A DNA stretch of 51,873 nt from Azospirillum melinis. Lineage in GTDB: Bacteria; Pseudomonadota; Alphaproteobacteria; Azospirillales; Azospirillaceae. Position numbers and translations under genes: made by a program. The stretch lies in the NCBI RefSeq assembly GCF_013340935.1, contig NZ_WHOS01000050.1, positions 1-51,873 on the forward strand, given 5' to 3'. Shown here one piece after another: positions 44,515 to 51,873 of the stretch. The notes beneath the pieces were generated by a model. The model was not told where the DNA came from. It was given only the letters and a program-made list of their open reading frames with translations, and made no database searches. The first letter of the stretch is position 1; every line of letters begins with the position of its first letter.

Positions 44515-44552
44515 AAAAGCCGGCACGCCCAGCGATGGGCTGCCGGCTTTTT
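44515..44552. terminator. Bidirectional intrinsic terminator between convergent genes
   Basis: AAAAGCCGGCA at 44515-44525 pairs with TGCCGGCTTTT at 44541-44551, with an inner GCCC/GGGC stem and AGCGAT loop. T runs on both strands make it effective for the orphan membrane-protein gene and for the fused PTS gene. Confidence 0.9.
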
Positions 44553-44565
44553 CCGTTTCAGGGCA

Positions 44566-47157
44566 TCAAAGCGCCGGCCAGGTCTCCGCGACCAGCCGGC
44601 GGACCTCTTCGGCGCTGTCGGTGCCGAGGGCGGCTTCGGCGACGCGGCGGCAATCCTCCATGCGCAGGGTGCGGATGAACGCCTTCAGGTCGGCGATCAC
44701 CGCCGGGGTGGCCGACAGTTCGGTGACGCCGAGGCCGATCAGCAGTGGCGCCGCCATCGGGTCGGAGGCGGAGCCGCCGCACACCGCGACCACCCGGTCG
44801 TTGGTTTTCGCCCCCATCACCGCAAGGCGGATCAGCCGCAGCACGCCCGGATGCAGCGCGTCGAGCTGGGCCGCCACATGCGGGTTGCCGCGGTCCATCG
44901 CCAGCACATACTGGGTCAGGTCGTTGGTGCCGATGGACAGGAAGTCGGCCACCGCGCCGATGCGGTCGGCGATCAGGGCGGCGGCCGGCACCTCGATCAT
45001 CGCCCCCAGTTCGATGGGTTCGGCCCGGCTGAGCTTTGCCCGCTCCTCATCCACCATCGCCCGCACCGCCTGGAGTTCAGACGGCGAGGCGATCATCGGC
45101 ACCATGATGCGGCAGACGCCGGCCGGCTTCACCCGCAGGATGGCGCGGATCTGCGCCCGCAGAAGCTCCGGTTCGCGCAAGCCCACGCGGACGCCGCGCA
45201 GGCCGAGCACCGGGTTCTCCTCCTTCGGCAGGGGCAGGTAGGACAGCGGCTTGTCGCCGCCGACATCCAGCGTGCGGATCACCAGCGGCCGGCCTTCCAG
45301 CGCATCGGCGATCTGCTGGTATTGCTGGTACTGCTCATCCTCGGTCGGAGCGGATTGGCGTTCCAGGAACAGGAACTCGGTGCGCAGCAGGCCGCAGCCC
45401 TCCGCACCCTCCACCACCGCGCCGGGGGCGTCGCTGACCCGGCCCAGATTGGCGAACACCTCGATCCGCGTGCCGTCGGCCATCCGGCAGTCCTCGCGGG
45501 AGGTGAGGCGGTTCTCCTCGCGGCGCGCCGTGCGGGCGGCGACGGCGGTCCGGGTCGCCGCCAGCGTGTCCTCCGGCGGGAAGACCAGCAGCTCGCCGCG
45601 GTTGCCGTCGATCACCACAGGGGCGCCGTCCGGCACCCGCTCCGCCTGCCGGCCCAGCGCCACCACGGTGGGCACGCCCAGCGCAGCCGCCAGGATGACG
45701 GCGTGGGAGGTCGGGCCGCCATGCGCCATGCCGATGCCGGCCAGCCGTCCGGCCGGCACGCCGGCGAGGTCGGAGGGCAGGATCTCGTCGGCCAGGACGA
45801 TGCTGCCCGCCGGCAATTCGGCCAGCCCGACGTCGGGCCCCTTGCCGGACAGGGCGGCCAGCACCTGCTGTTCAAGGTCGCGCAGGTCGGCGGCGCGTTC
45901 GGCCATGCGGGGATCGGCGAGGGCGGCCAGGGCGTCGGCCTGGAGGCGCGCCGTGCGTTGCCAGGACCATTCGGCGCTCTTGCCGGCCCGGATGTCGGCG
46001 AGCGCGCCGTCCAGCAGCTCCGGATCGTCCAGCAGCTCGCGGTGGGCCTGGAAGATGGCGGCGTGTTCGGGCATCCGCTGGGCGGAGTGAGCCAGACCGG
46101 CGACGACTTGCTCCAGCGCCCGGCGCAGGCGCGGCTCCTCGATATCCAGGCCGGCGCCCTGTTCGACCACGCGCACAGTGGTGCGGAACCGGCGGACGAC
46201 GGTGCCGGCCGCCTGTCCCGGCACGGCGATGGTGCCCTTCAGCAGAACCTCTTCGCCGGGGGCGAAGGGGGGGCCGACCTCTTCCTCGGCGGCCGGCTGG
46301 GCCGGGGCCGAGATCGATGTGGGGGCGGTGGGGTTTGTCGCCGGCGCGGCCAGCGAACCGGCACCGGCGACGACCGGGTCGCCCAGCCCGCCCTCGATCA
46401 GCACGGCGATGCTTTCCGCCATGTCCTGGGCGCCGGGACCGGCGGCGCTCACCGTCAGCCGGTCGCCGAGCACGGTGCCGAGTCCCATCAGGGCGACAAC
46501 GCTCTTGGCGTTCGCGCGGCGGTCGCGGCAGTGGATGGTGACCGTGCCGGGATAGGCCTTGGTCGCGGCGACCAGGGCCGCGGCCGGGCGGGCATGAAGC
46601 CCGTTGGCGATGGGCAGCATAACAGTCCGCTCGCCGGTCTCTCCATCGCCCTCTTCTGCCGAGTCGGGGCCGGCGGCGGGGAGTCCGGCATCGGCGCCGC
46701 TGCCGCCATGAACGGTCATCGCCGCGTCGCCGGTGGCGATCTCGCGATCCACCGACTGGCCGTCGACGGTGTAGCCGTCATTCACGACGACCATCATGCT
46801 GACGAGGCTCTGCGCCCGGCTTCCCACCAGATCCATGTCGAAGCTGATCAGGCGGTCGCCGGTCTTCACCGATTGCCCGTCCCGGACATGGGCGGTGAAG
46901 CCCTCGCCGTTCAGGCCGACGGTGTCGACCCCCAGATGCAGCAGAATTTCCGCTCCGCTGGCGGTGCGGACGGTGCAGGCATGGCGCGCCCGGTGGATCG
47001 ACAGCACGGTGCCGTCGCAGGGGCTGCGCAACTCGTTCACCGTGGGGTCGATGGCCATGCCGGTTCCGACCAACCCCTGGGCGAAAGCGGGATCGGGCAC
47101 CTCGGACAGCGGCATGGCCCATCCGGCCAGCGGAGCTGCAAGCGTGATCGCGGTCAT
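44566..47157 (-). CDS. nagF: Fused PTS phosphotransferase EIIA-HPr-EI for N-acetylglucosamine
   Basis: An 863-residue multiphosphoryl-transfer protein. The glucose-type EIIA (about 1-150) has phospho-His in ILLHLGVDTV (His74). HPr (about 176-262) has NGLHARPAA (His188) and the NAKSVVALMGL regulatory-site region with Ser219. A linker of Ala/Pro leads to enzyme I (about 300-863) with GMAHGGPTSHAVI (His485) and the CGGSASDP, GTNDLTQY and LRTEFLF motifs of the PEP-binding domain. It takes phosphate from PEP and passes it to the NagE EIIB. The ATG at 47157 begins EIIA; the earlier frame is promoter. It is divergent from nagE. Confidence 0.94.
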   Translation of the reverse strand: MTAITLAAPLAGWAMPLSEVPDPAFAQGLVGTGMAIDPTVNELRSPCDGTVLSIHRARHACTVRTASGAEILLHLGVDTVGLNGEGFTAHVRDGQSVKTGDRLISFDMDLVGSRAQSLVSMMVVVNDGYTVDGQSVDREIATGDAAMTVHGGSGADAGLPAAGPDSAEEGDGETGERTVMLPIANGLHARPAAALVAATKAYPGTVTIHCRDRRANAKSVVALMGLGTVLGDRLTVSAAGPGAQDMAESIAVLIEGGLGDPVVAGAGSLAAPATNPTAPTSISAPAQPAAEEEVGPPFAPGEEVLLKGTIAVPGQAAGTVVRRFRTTVRVVEQGAGLDIEEPRLRRALEQVVAGLAHSAQRMPEHAAIFQAHRELLDDPELLDGALADIRAGKSAEWSWQRTARLQADALAALADPRMAERAADLRDLEQQVLAALSGKGPDVGLAELPAGSIVLADEILPSDLAGVPAGRLAGIGMAHGGPTSHAVILAAALGVPTVVALGRQAERVPDGAPVVIDGNRGELLVFPPEDTLAATRTAVAARTARREENRLTSREDCRMADGTRIEVFANLGRVSDAPGAVVEGAEGCGLLRTEFLFLERQSAPTEDEQYQQYQQIADALEGRPLVIRTLDVGGDKPLSYLPLPKEENPVLGLRGVRVGLREPELLRAQIRAILRVKPAGVCRIMVPMIASPSELQAVRAMVDEERAKLSRAEPIELGAMIEVPAAALIADRIGAVADFLSIGTNDLTQYVLAMDRGNPHVAAQLDALHPGVLRLIRLAVMGAKTNDRVVAVCGGSASDPMAAPLLIGLGVTELSATPAVIADLKAFIRTLRMEDCRRVAEAALGTDSAEEVRRLVAETWPAL

Positions 47158-47488
47158 GTGGTTCGGTCCTCTTTTCTTATCGCTAGACCGCAGCGGGCAT
47201 CCCCTGGCGGGCGTCTCCTGTATCGGACGCCGTCTGTGCGCAGACGCCGCATAGCCCAAGCGCAATTCTCGTCATATGTTATCGAAAGATCCCGTCCGGG
47301 AAAGGCGGAAGCCTGCGGCCAATCCGCGCCCCGCATGGCGCATCGGGGATAAGCCGCAAGCTTGCCCGGCACGCTATGTCGCCTATGTCGTGAAACCCGA
47401 GCATGGGTCAGGTTGTATTCCCACCCAGGGCCGACCCATCCGGAACCCAGGATGTCGCCGCCGCCGGACAATTTGCGGGAGAGCCGCC
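47158..47488. other. Divergent promoter region of nagF and nagE
   Basis: 331 bases without a credible ORF. It holds CGTCTG-TGCG-CAGACG (6-base hairpin arms) and ATGGGTC at 47403-47409 with GACCCAT at 47433-47439. No copy of the TGGTAT-N2-ATACCA palindrome seen before nagB was found. GGGAGAG precedes the nagE start. The actual promoters could not be picked with confidence. Confidence 0.5.
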
Positions 47489-49273
47489 ATGGCAATGAAC
47501 CCCTTTGCGTTTCTACAGAAAATCGGCAAGTCGCTGATGTTGCCGGTGGCGGTTCTTCCCGTCGCCGGTCTGCTGCTGGGTATCGGCGCGGCGAACTTCG
47601 AATGGATGCCGCCGCTGCTGTCGATGCTGATGAAGAATTCCGGCGACGTGATCTTCGGCAACCTGCCGCTGATCTTCGCCATCGGTGTGGCGCTGGGCTA
47701 CACCGAGAATGACGGCGTGTCGGCCATCGCCGCCACCATCGGCTATATCGTGATGCTCGCCACGCTGGGCGTGATGACCGGGGTCTGGGGCATGGAGCCG
47801 AAGACCATCATGGGCATCAAGTCGATGGAAACCGGCGTGTTCGGCGGCATCCTGGCCGGCGGGCTGGCGGCGGCGATGTTCAACCGCTTCTACAAGATCG
47901 CGCTTCCGGCCTATCTCGGCTTCTTCGCCGGCAAGCGGTTCGTGCCGATCATCACGGCACTGGCCGCCATCGTGCTCGGCATCGTGCTGTCGGTGGTCTG
48001 GCCGCCGGTGCAGGAGGGCATCAACAGCTTCTCGCGCTGGGCGGCGGTGAACGATCCGCGTCTGGCCGCGACCATCTACGGCTTCGTCGAACGTCTGCTG
48101 ATCCCCTTCGGTCTGCACCACATCTGGAACGTGCCCTTCTTCTTCGAGATCGGGTCCTTCCAGAACGCCGCCGGGCAGGTGGTCCATGGCGACATCGCCC
48201 GCTATTTCGCCGGCGACCCGACCGCCGGTATCCTGTCCGGCGCCTTCCTGTTCAAGATGTTCGGCCTGCCGGCCGCGGCCATCGCCATGTGGCACACCGC
48301 CAAGCCGGAGAACCGGGTGCGCGTCGGCGGCATCATGGTGTCCGCGGCACTGACCTCCTTCCTGACCGGCATCACGGAACCCATCGAGTTCAGCTTCCTG
48401 TTCCTGGCGCCGGTGCTGTACCTGATCCATGCGGTGCTGGCGGCGACCTCGCAGTTCATCATGAACTCGCTCGGCGCCCATATGGGCTTCACCTTCTCGC
48501 AGGGCGGCATCGACTTCGTGCTGTTCAACGCGCTCAGCCCGCTGTCGCAGAAATGGTGGCTGGTGCTGATCCTTGGGCCGGTCTACGCGGCGATCTACTA
48601 TGTCGTGTTCCGCTACACCATCCTGGCGCTGAACCTGAAGACTCCCGGCCGCGAGGACGCGACGGAGGAAAGCGTCAGCACGGCCACCGGCAGCGAGCGG
48701 GCGCGCGACCTCGTCCTGGCCTTCGGCGGGCGTGGCAACATCAGCAATCTGGACGCCTGCATCACCCGCCTGCGCGTGGTGGTGAAGGACCCGGCCCGCG
48801 TCGATGACGGCAAGCTGCGAGGCATGGGGGCGTCCGGCGTCCTGCGGGTGCGCGACAGCGTGCAGGCGGTGTTCGGCACCCTGTCGGAGAACCTGAAGAC
48901 GGAGATGCAGGAGTATCTGCACAGCGCCGGCGCGGAAGCCGACGGTCCCGCCGCCGTGGCGGCTCCGGTCGTGGCGAAGCCCGCCTCTGCTCCGGCCGCG
49001 GCGCCGGTCCCGGCCGACCGTGCCGCCCGCATCGCCGAGGCGCTGGGCGGCGCCGGCAACATCAAGGAGGTGGCCGGATTCGCCATCACCCGTCTGCGGG
49101 TCGAGTTGAGCGATGTCGGCAAGGCGAATGCCGAGGCGCTGAAGCGGGCCGGCGTGCGCGCGGTGATGGGACTGGGCGCCAACGGGCTGGACCTGATCGT
49201 CGGCAACGATGCCGACGCGCTGGCGGGCGCGATGACCGGCATGCTGCCGGGCGGACGGCGTGCCGCCGAATAG
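47489..49273 (+). CDS. nagE: PTS permease EIICB for N-acetylglucosamine with a second EIIB-like domain
   Basis: A 594-residue inner-membrane protein. EIIC (about 1-385) has FGLHHIWNVPFFFEIG and the GITEPIEFSFLF motif of glucose/GlcNAc transporters. EIIB (about 400-480) carries the phospho-Cys in NISNLDACITRLRV (Cys424). An Ala/Pro linker leads to a second EIIB-like domain (about 512-590), NIKEVAGFAITRLRVEL, in which Ala532 aligns with the Cys, so it cannot be phosphorylated there. EIIA is supplied by NagF. The ATG at 47489 has GGGAGAG upstream. It should import and phosphorylate GlcNAc, giving the substrate of NagA. Confidence 0.92.
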   Translation: MAMNPFAFLQKIGKSLMLPVAVLPVAGLLLGIGAANFEWMPPLLSMLMKNSGDVIFGNLPLIFAIGVALGYTENDGVSAIAATIGYIVMLATLGVMTGVWGMEPKTIMGIKSMETGVFGGILAGGLAAAMFNRFYKIALPAYLGFFAGKRFVPIITALAAIVLGIVLSVVWPPVQEGINSFSRWAAVNDPRLAATIYGFVERLLIPFGLHHIWNVPFFFEIGSFQNAAGQVVHGDIARYFAGDPTAGILSGAFLFKMFGLPAAAIAMWHTAKPENRVRVGGIMVSAALTSFLTGITEPIEFSFLFLAPVLYLIHAVLAATSQFIMNSLGAHMGFTFSQGGIDFVLFNALSPLSQKWWLVLILGPVYAAIYYVVFRYTILALNLKTPGREDATEESVSTATGSERARDLVLAFGGRGNISNLDACITRLRVVVKDPARVDDGKLRGMGASGVLRVRDSVQAVFGTLSENLKTEMQEYLHSAGAEADGPAAVAAPVVAKPASAPAAAPVPADRAARIAEALGGAGNIKEVAGFAITRLRVELSDVGKANAEALKRAGVRAVMGLGANGLDLIVGNDADALAGAMTGMLPGGRRAAE

Positions 49274-49309
49274 CGGGCATCTTGTCTGGTATTTGAGTGG
49301 TTTTATCGT

Positions 49310-49347
49310 GCGGCGTGACCTTTCCCGGGTCGCGCCGCTTTTCTTTT
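49310..49347 (+). terminator. Intrinsic terminator after nagE
   Basis: GCGGCGTGACC at 49310-49320 pairs with GGTCGCGCCGC at 49328-49338 (one mismatch pair) followed by TTTTCTTTT. It separates nagE from nagB-nagA, which therefore need their own promoter and carry the palindrome described next. Confidence 0.8.
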
Positions 49348-49417
49348 CCGCATTGCGGCGGCTGTCGTGATGAGATTCCACCAATGGACGCTGGCCTCCG
49401 GTGCAAGAAGGTCTTAC

Positions 49418-49435
49418 ATTGGTATCTATACCAGT
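49418..49435. promoter_or_regulatory. GntR/HutC-type operator before nagB
   Basis: ATTGGTATCTATACCAGT contains the perfect palindrome TGGTAT-CT-ATACCA. The shape resembles operators of GntR-family (NagR/DasR-type) repressors of amino-sugar genes. It ends 17 bases before the nagB ATG, so a bound protein would block initiation. No GntR gene is in the window; it may lie past the right edge. Confidence 0.7.
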
Positions 49436-49452
49436 CAATCGCGAGCGCCGCC

Positions 49453-50514
49453 ATGACCGATCAGGGCAGTCCAGAGTTCAACACCTCCCGCTCCACCCCG
49501 CTGATGGCGGTGGAGGCGGCGGAGGCCCCCGCCGCGGTGGCCCGGCAGATCGAGCGTTGTGGCGCCGGCTTCGCCGAACTGGGCGAACGGCTGCGCCGCG
49601 AGCCGCCGCGCTTCGTCGTCACCTGCGCCCGCGGCAGTTCCGACCATGCCTCGGCCTACGGCAAATATCTGATCGAGACGCGGATCGGGCGGGCGGTGGC
49701 CTCCATCGGGCCGTCCATCGCCTCGGTCTATGGCGGGCATCTCAGCCTGGAGGGGGCGCTGTTCATCGCCGTTTCGCAGTCGGGCCGCAGCCCGGACCTG
49801 CTGCGGCTGGTGGAGGCGGCGAAGGCCGGCGGTGCGCGGGTGGTCGGCTTCGTCAATGCCGAGGACTCGCCGCTGGCGGAGATGTGCGACCATTTCCTGC
49901 CGCTGGCGGCCGGGCCGGAGCGCAGCGTCGCCGCGACGAAATCCTGCATCGCCTCGCTGGCCGCCTATCTGCAACTGGTGGCGCACTGGCAGGACGATCC
50001 GGCTTTGAAGGCAACGCTGGCGGCCTTGCCCGACACGCTGGAGGCAGCCAGGGCGCTGGACTGGAAGCCGGCGCTGATGCCGCTCGCCACCGTGCGGAAC
50101 CTGTATGTGCTGGGGCGCGGAGTCGGTTTCGGTGCGGCGCTGGAGATGGCGCTGAAGTTCAAGGAAACCTGCCGTCTGCACGCCGAGGCCTTCAGCGCGG
50201 CGGAGGTGGTCCATGGCCCGCTGGCGCTGGTCGGCTCCGGCTTTCCGGTGCTGGCCCTGACCCAGGCCGATGCGGCGGAGCCCCACACCCGCGCGGTGGT
50301 GGAGCGCATCGTCGGGCTGGGCGCCGCTGTCGCCACCACCGAGGCTGGACTTGCGGGAACGACGCTGCTGCCGAGCCTGCCGGGGATCGCGCCGGAGGCG
50401 GCGCCGCTGGCGGCATTGCAGAGCTTCTACGGCGCGGTCTATGAACTGGCGCTGGCCCGCGGCATCGACCCCGACAGTCCGCCCAACCTTGCCAAAGTGA
50501 CGAAGACCGTCTGA
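49453..50514 (+). CDS. nagB: Glucosamine-6-phosphate deaminase, SIS-domain type (NagB-II)
   Basis: A 353-residue protein with two SIS domains (about 35-170 and 195-340). CARGSSDHASAYGKY and VSQSGRSPDLLRLVE carry the sugar-phosphate-binding loops; FKETCRLHAEAFSAAEVVHGP is the C-terminal hallmark shared with the GlmS isomerase domain. Without the glutaminase domain of GlmS, it should deaminate glucosamine-6-phosphate to fructose-6-phosphate, as NagB-II does. The ATG at 49453 follows the GntR-type operator. It overlaps nagA by one base (TGATG), so the two are translated together. The enzyme is unrelated in fold to the classic NagB. Confidence 0.9.
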   Translation: MTDQGSPEFNTSRSTPLMAVEAAEAPAAVARQIERCGAGFAELGERLRREPPRFVVTCARGSSDHASAYGKYLIETRIGRAVASIGPSIASVYGGHLSLEGALFIAVSQSGRSPDLLRLVEAAKAGGARVVGFVNAEDSPLAEMCDHFLPLAAGPERSVAATKSCIASLAAYLQLVAHWQDDPALKATLAALPDTLEAARALDWKPALMPLATVRNLYVLGRGVGFGAALEMALKFKETCRLHAEAFSAAEVVHGPLALVGSGFPVLALTQADAAEPHTRAVVERIVGLGAAVATTEAGLAGTTLLPSLPGIAPEAAPLAALQSFYGAVYELALARGIDPDSPPNLAKVTKTV

Positions 50515-51674
50515 TGCGAGAGCTCCTGACCGGTGCCCGGATTTTCACGGGCGAAACCATCCTCGACGGCCGCAGCCTGCTGATCCAGGACGGCCGTATC
50601 CTCGACATCGTCGCCCCCGGACGTACCCCGCCGGACGTCGAGCGGACGGTGGCGCTGGAGGCCGGCGACCTGCTGGCGCCCGGCTTCCTCGACATCCAGG
50701 TCAATGGCGGCGGCGGCGTGCTGTTCAACGAGCAGCCGACGGCGGAAGCGACGCTCGCCATTGCCGCGGCGCACCGGCGTTTCGGCACCACCGGGCTGCT
50801 GCCGACCATCATCACCGACACCCCCGACTGCCACCGAGCCGCCGCCGAGGCGGCGGTGACGGCGGTCGCCCAGCCGGGCAGCGGTGTGCTGGGCATCCAT
50901 TTCGAAGGGCCGTTCATCAGCCCGCAGCGGGTCGGCGCCCATGACCCGCGCTTCGTGCGCGCGCCGGACGAGGGCGATCTCGACTTCATCGGCGGGCTGC
51001 CGGCGCGGATGCCGGGCGGCCGGGTGCTGCTGACCCTGGCGCCGGAATGCGTGGACGACGCGGCGCTGTCCCGGCTGATGGCGGCGGGGGTGATCCTGTC
51101 GGTCGGCCACACGATGGCGAGCGCCGAGCGGGTGGTGGATGCCTTCGATCTCGGTGTGCGCGGGGTGACGCACCTCTACAACGCCATGCCCGGCATCGCC
51201 AACCGCCAGCCCGGCCCGGCCGGGGCGGCGCTGGGCGACGGGCGGCCCTGGTGCGGGCTGATCGCCGACGGCCACCACGTCCATCCGCTGATGATGCGCG
51301 CGGCGCTGGCCGCCCGGCCGCGGGGCCGGATGATGCTGGTGACCGACGCCATGCCGCCGACCGGTACCGATGCGGATCGCTTCGAGCTGAACGGGCGGAC
51401 GATCTACCGGCGCGACGGACGGCTGGTGCTGGCCGACGGCACTCTGGCGGGGGCCGATCTCGACATGGCGACGGCGGTGCGCAACGCCGGGACGTTGATC
51501 GGCCTGCCGCTGGAGGAATCGCTGCGGATGGCGTCGCTTTATCCGGCCGAGTTCTTGGGAATGGCGAGCGAGCGCGGCCGGATCGCGCCCGGCTGGCGGG
51601 CCGATCTGGTGCTGCTGCGGCCGGATCTGACGGTGCGCGGGACTTGGGTCGAGGGGGAGTGGCGGGGGGCCTAG
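50514..51674 (+). CDS. nagA: N-acetylglucosamine-6-phosphate deacetylase
   Basis: A 386-residue amidohydrolase-fold enzyme that removes acetate from GlcNAc-6-phosphate. Signature sites are GFLDIQVNGGGG, the metal Glu in HFEGPF, His in SVGHTMA, His in THLYNAM and the catalytic Asp in VTDAMPPTG. Length is normal. The start overlaps the nagB stop. It works with nagE, nagF and nagB to feed GlcNAc into glycolysis. The gene is intact and ends normally just before the poor sequence at the contig end. Confidence 0.95.
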   Translation: MRELLTGARIFTGETILDGRSLLIQDGRILDIVAPGRTPPDVERTVALEAGDLLAPGFLDIQVNGGGGVLFNEQPTAEATLAIAAAHRRFGTTGLLPTIITDTPDCHRAAAEAAVTAVAQPGSGVLGIHFEGPFISPQRVGAHDPRFVRAPDEGDLDFIGGLPARMPGGRVLLTLAPECVDDAALSRLMAAGVILSVGHTMASAERVVDAFDLGVRGVTHLYNAMPGIANRQPGPAGAALGDGRPWCGLIADGHHVHPLMMRAALAARPRGRMMLVTDAMPPTGTDADRFELNGRTIYRRDGRLVLADGTLAGADLDMATAVRNAGTLIGLPLEESLRMASLYPAEFLGMASERGRIAPGWRADLVLLRPDLTVRGTWVEGEWRGA

Positions 51675-51873
51675 GGGGGGGGGGGCCTCCCTTAAGGGAC
51701 CCCCCCCCCCCCTGGGTGCCCCCCCCCCCCCCCTCCCCCCCCCCCCCCAGCCCGGGCGGGGCGGGGCGGGGCCCGTTGCCCTCCCGCCCATACCCCGGCC
51801 GCCGCGTGGGGCGTCCCGCCCCCCCCGCGCCCGCCCCCCTGCCGGCGGCCCGGCCCGCCCGGGGATCCCCCCA
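51675..51873. other. Homopolymer-rich contig end, probably low-quality sequence
   Basis: From the base after the nagA stop the sequence turns into long runs of G and C, with hardly any A or T, unlike the rest of the window. No gene, hairpin or repeat can be supported. It most likely reflects base-calling failure at a contig end rather than biology. Confidence 0.8.

Noticed and set aside
45000..47352. Long plus-strand frame opposite the fused PTS gene
   Set aside because: The minus strand has EIIA, HPr and EI motifs in order; the opposite frame is Gly/Ala/Arg-rich and without domains.
47158..47488. A NagR-type palindrome before nagE
   Set aside because: Only short hairpins and a 7-base inverted pair were found; none match the site before nagB.

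Overview
The window is strongly GC-rich, gene-dense DNA from a proteobacterium, most probably an alphaproteobacterium of the Azospirillum/Rhodospirillales kind. This is inferred from the Rhodobacter-type sorbitol/mannitol operon, the DUF1289, YfiR and CcoG genes and the base composition; there is no rRNA gene to prove it. It reads as accessory, nutrient-scavenging chromosome or chromid DNA: four carbohydrate or amino-acid uptake loci, each beside or facing a likely regulator, plus stand-alone envelope and signalling genes. No tRNA, rRNA, CRISPR array or prophage was seen. The left edge cuts an IS3-like insertion sequence. The last 200 bases are homopolymer-rich and look like a poor contig end.

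Layout: (1) 281-9588, hexitol catabolism: a minus-strand operon for a sorbitol/mannitol ABC transporter (smoE, smoF, smoG, smoK), sorbitol dehydrogenase (smoS), mannitol 2-dehydrogenase (mtlK) and fructokinase, divergent from a ROK regulator. Two copies of a perfect palindrome sit in the control region. Sorbitol and mannitol are taken up, oxidised to fructose and phosphorylated. (2) 9598-13400: a MocR-type regulator, the cytochrome oxidase assembly ferredoxin CcoG and a DUF1289 protein. (3) 13490-17737: a TonB-dependent receptor, a YfiR-family periplasmic protein and a CHASE8-like hybrid histidine kinase in one operon, an unusual signalling module. (4) 17724-24640, basic amino-acid use: a polar amino-acid ABC transporter with an alpha/beta hydrolase, an Lrp/AsnC regulator, arginase and ornithine cyclodeaminase (arginine to ornithine to proline). 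(5) 24690-31079: a CPA1 Na+/H+ antiporter, then a stress-type cluster of DoxX, YtcJ-like amidohydrolase, XapX and YcaC-like isochorismatase-fold hydrolase, followed by a Tat-exported alpha/beta hydrolase. (6) 31316-38652: a ribose-class ABC transporter with a Gfo/Idh/MocA oxidoreductase and a TIM-barrel isomerase, divergent from a second ROK regulator; the sugar is unknown. A small leader ORF precedes the ATPase gene. (7) 38630-44493: a chemoreceptor, the DUF5666 lipoprotein/DUF6502 pair behind a 17-bp palindrome, and an orphan transmembrane protein resembling the membrane half of a type I secretion ABC exporter. (8) 44566-51674: a complete N-acetylglucosamine phosphotransferase locus with a fused EIIA-HPr-EI protein, an EIICB permease carrying a second cysteine-less EIIB-like domain, NagB-II deaminase and NagA deacetylase, with a GntR-type operator before nagB.

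A family of GC-rich hairpins with arms CCCTCTCCC/GGGAGAGGG recurs in the intergenic gaps throughout, including two longer inverted composite units between smoS and mtlK.
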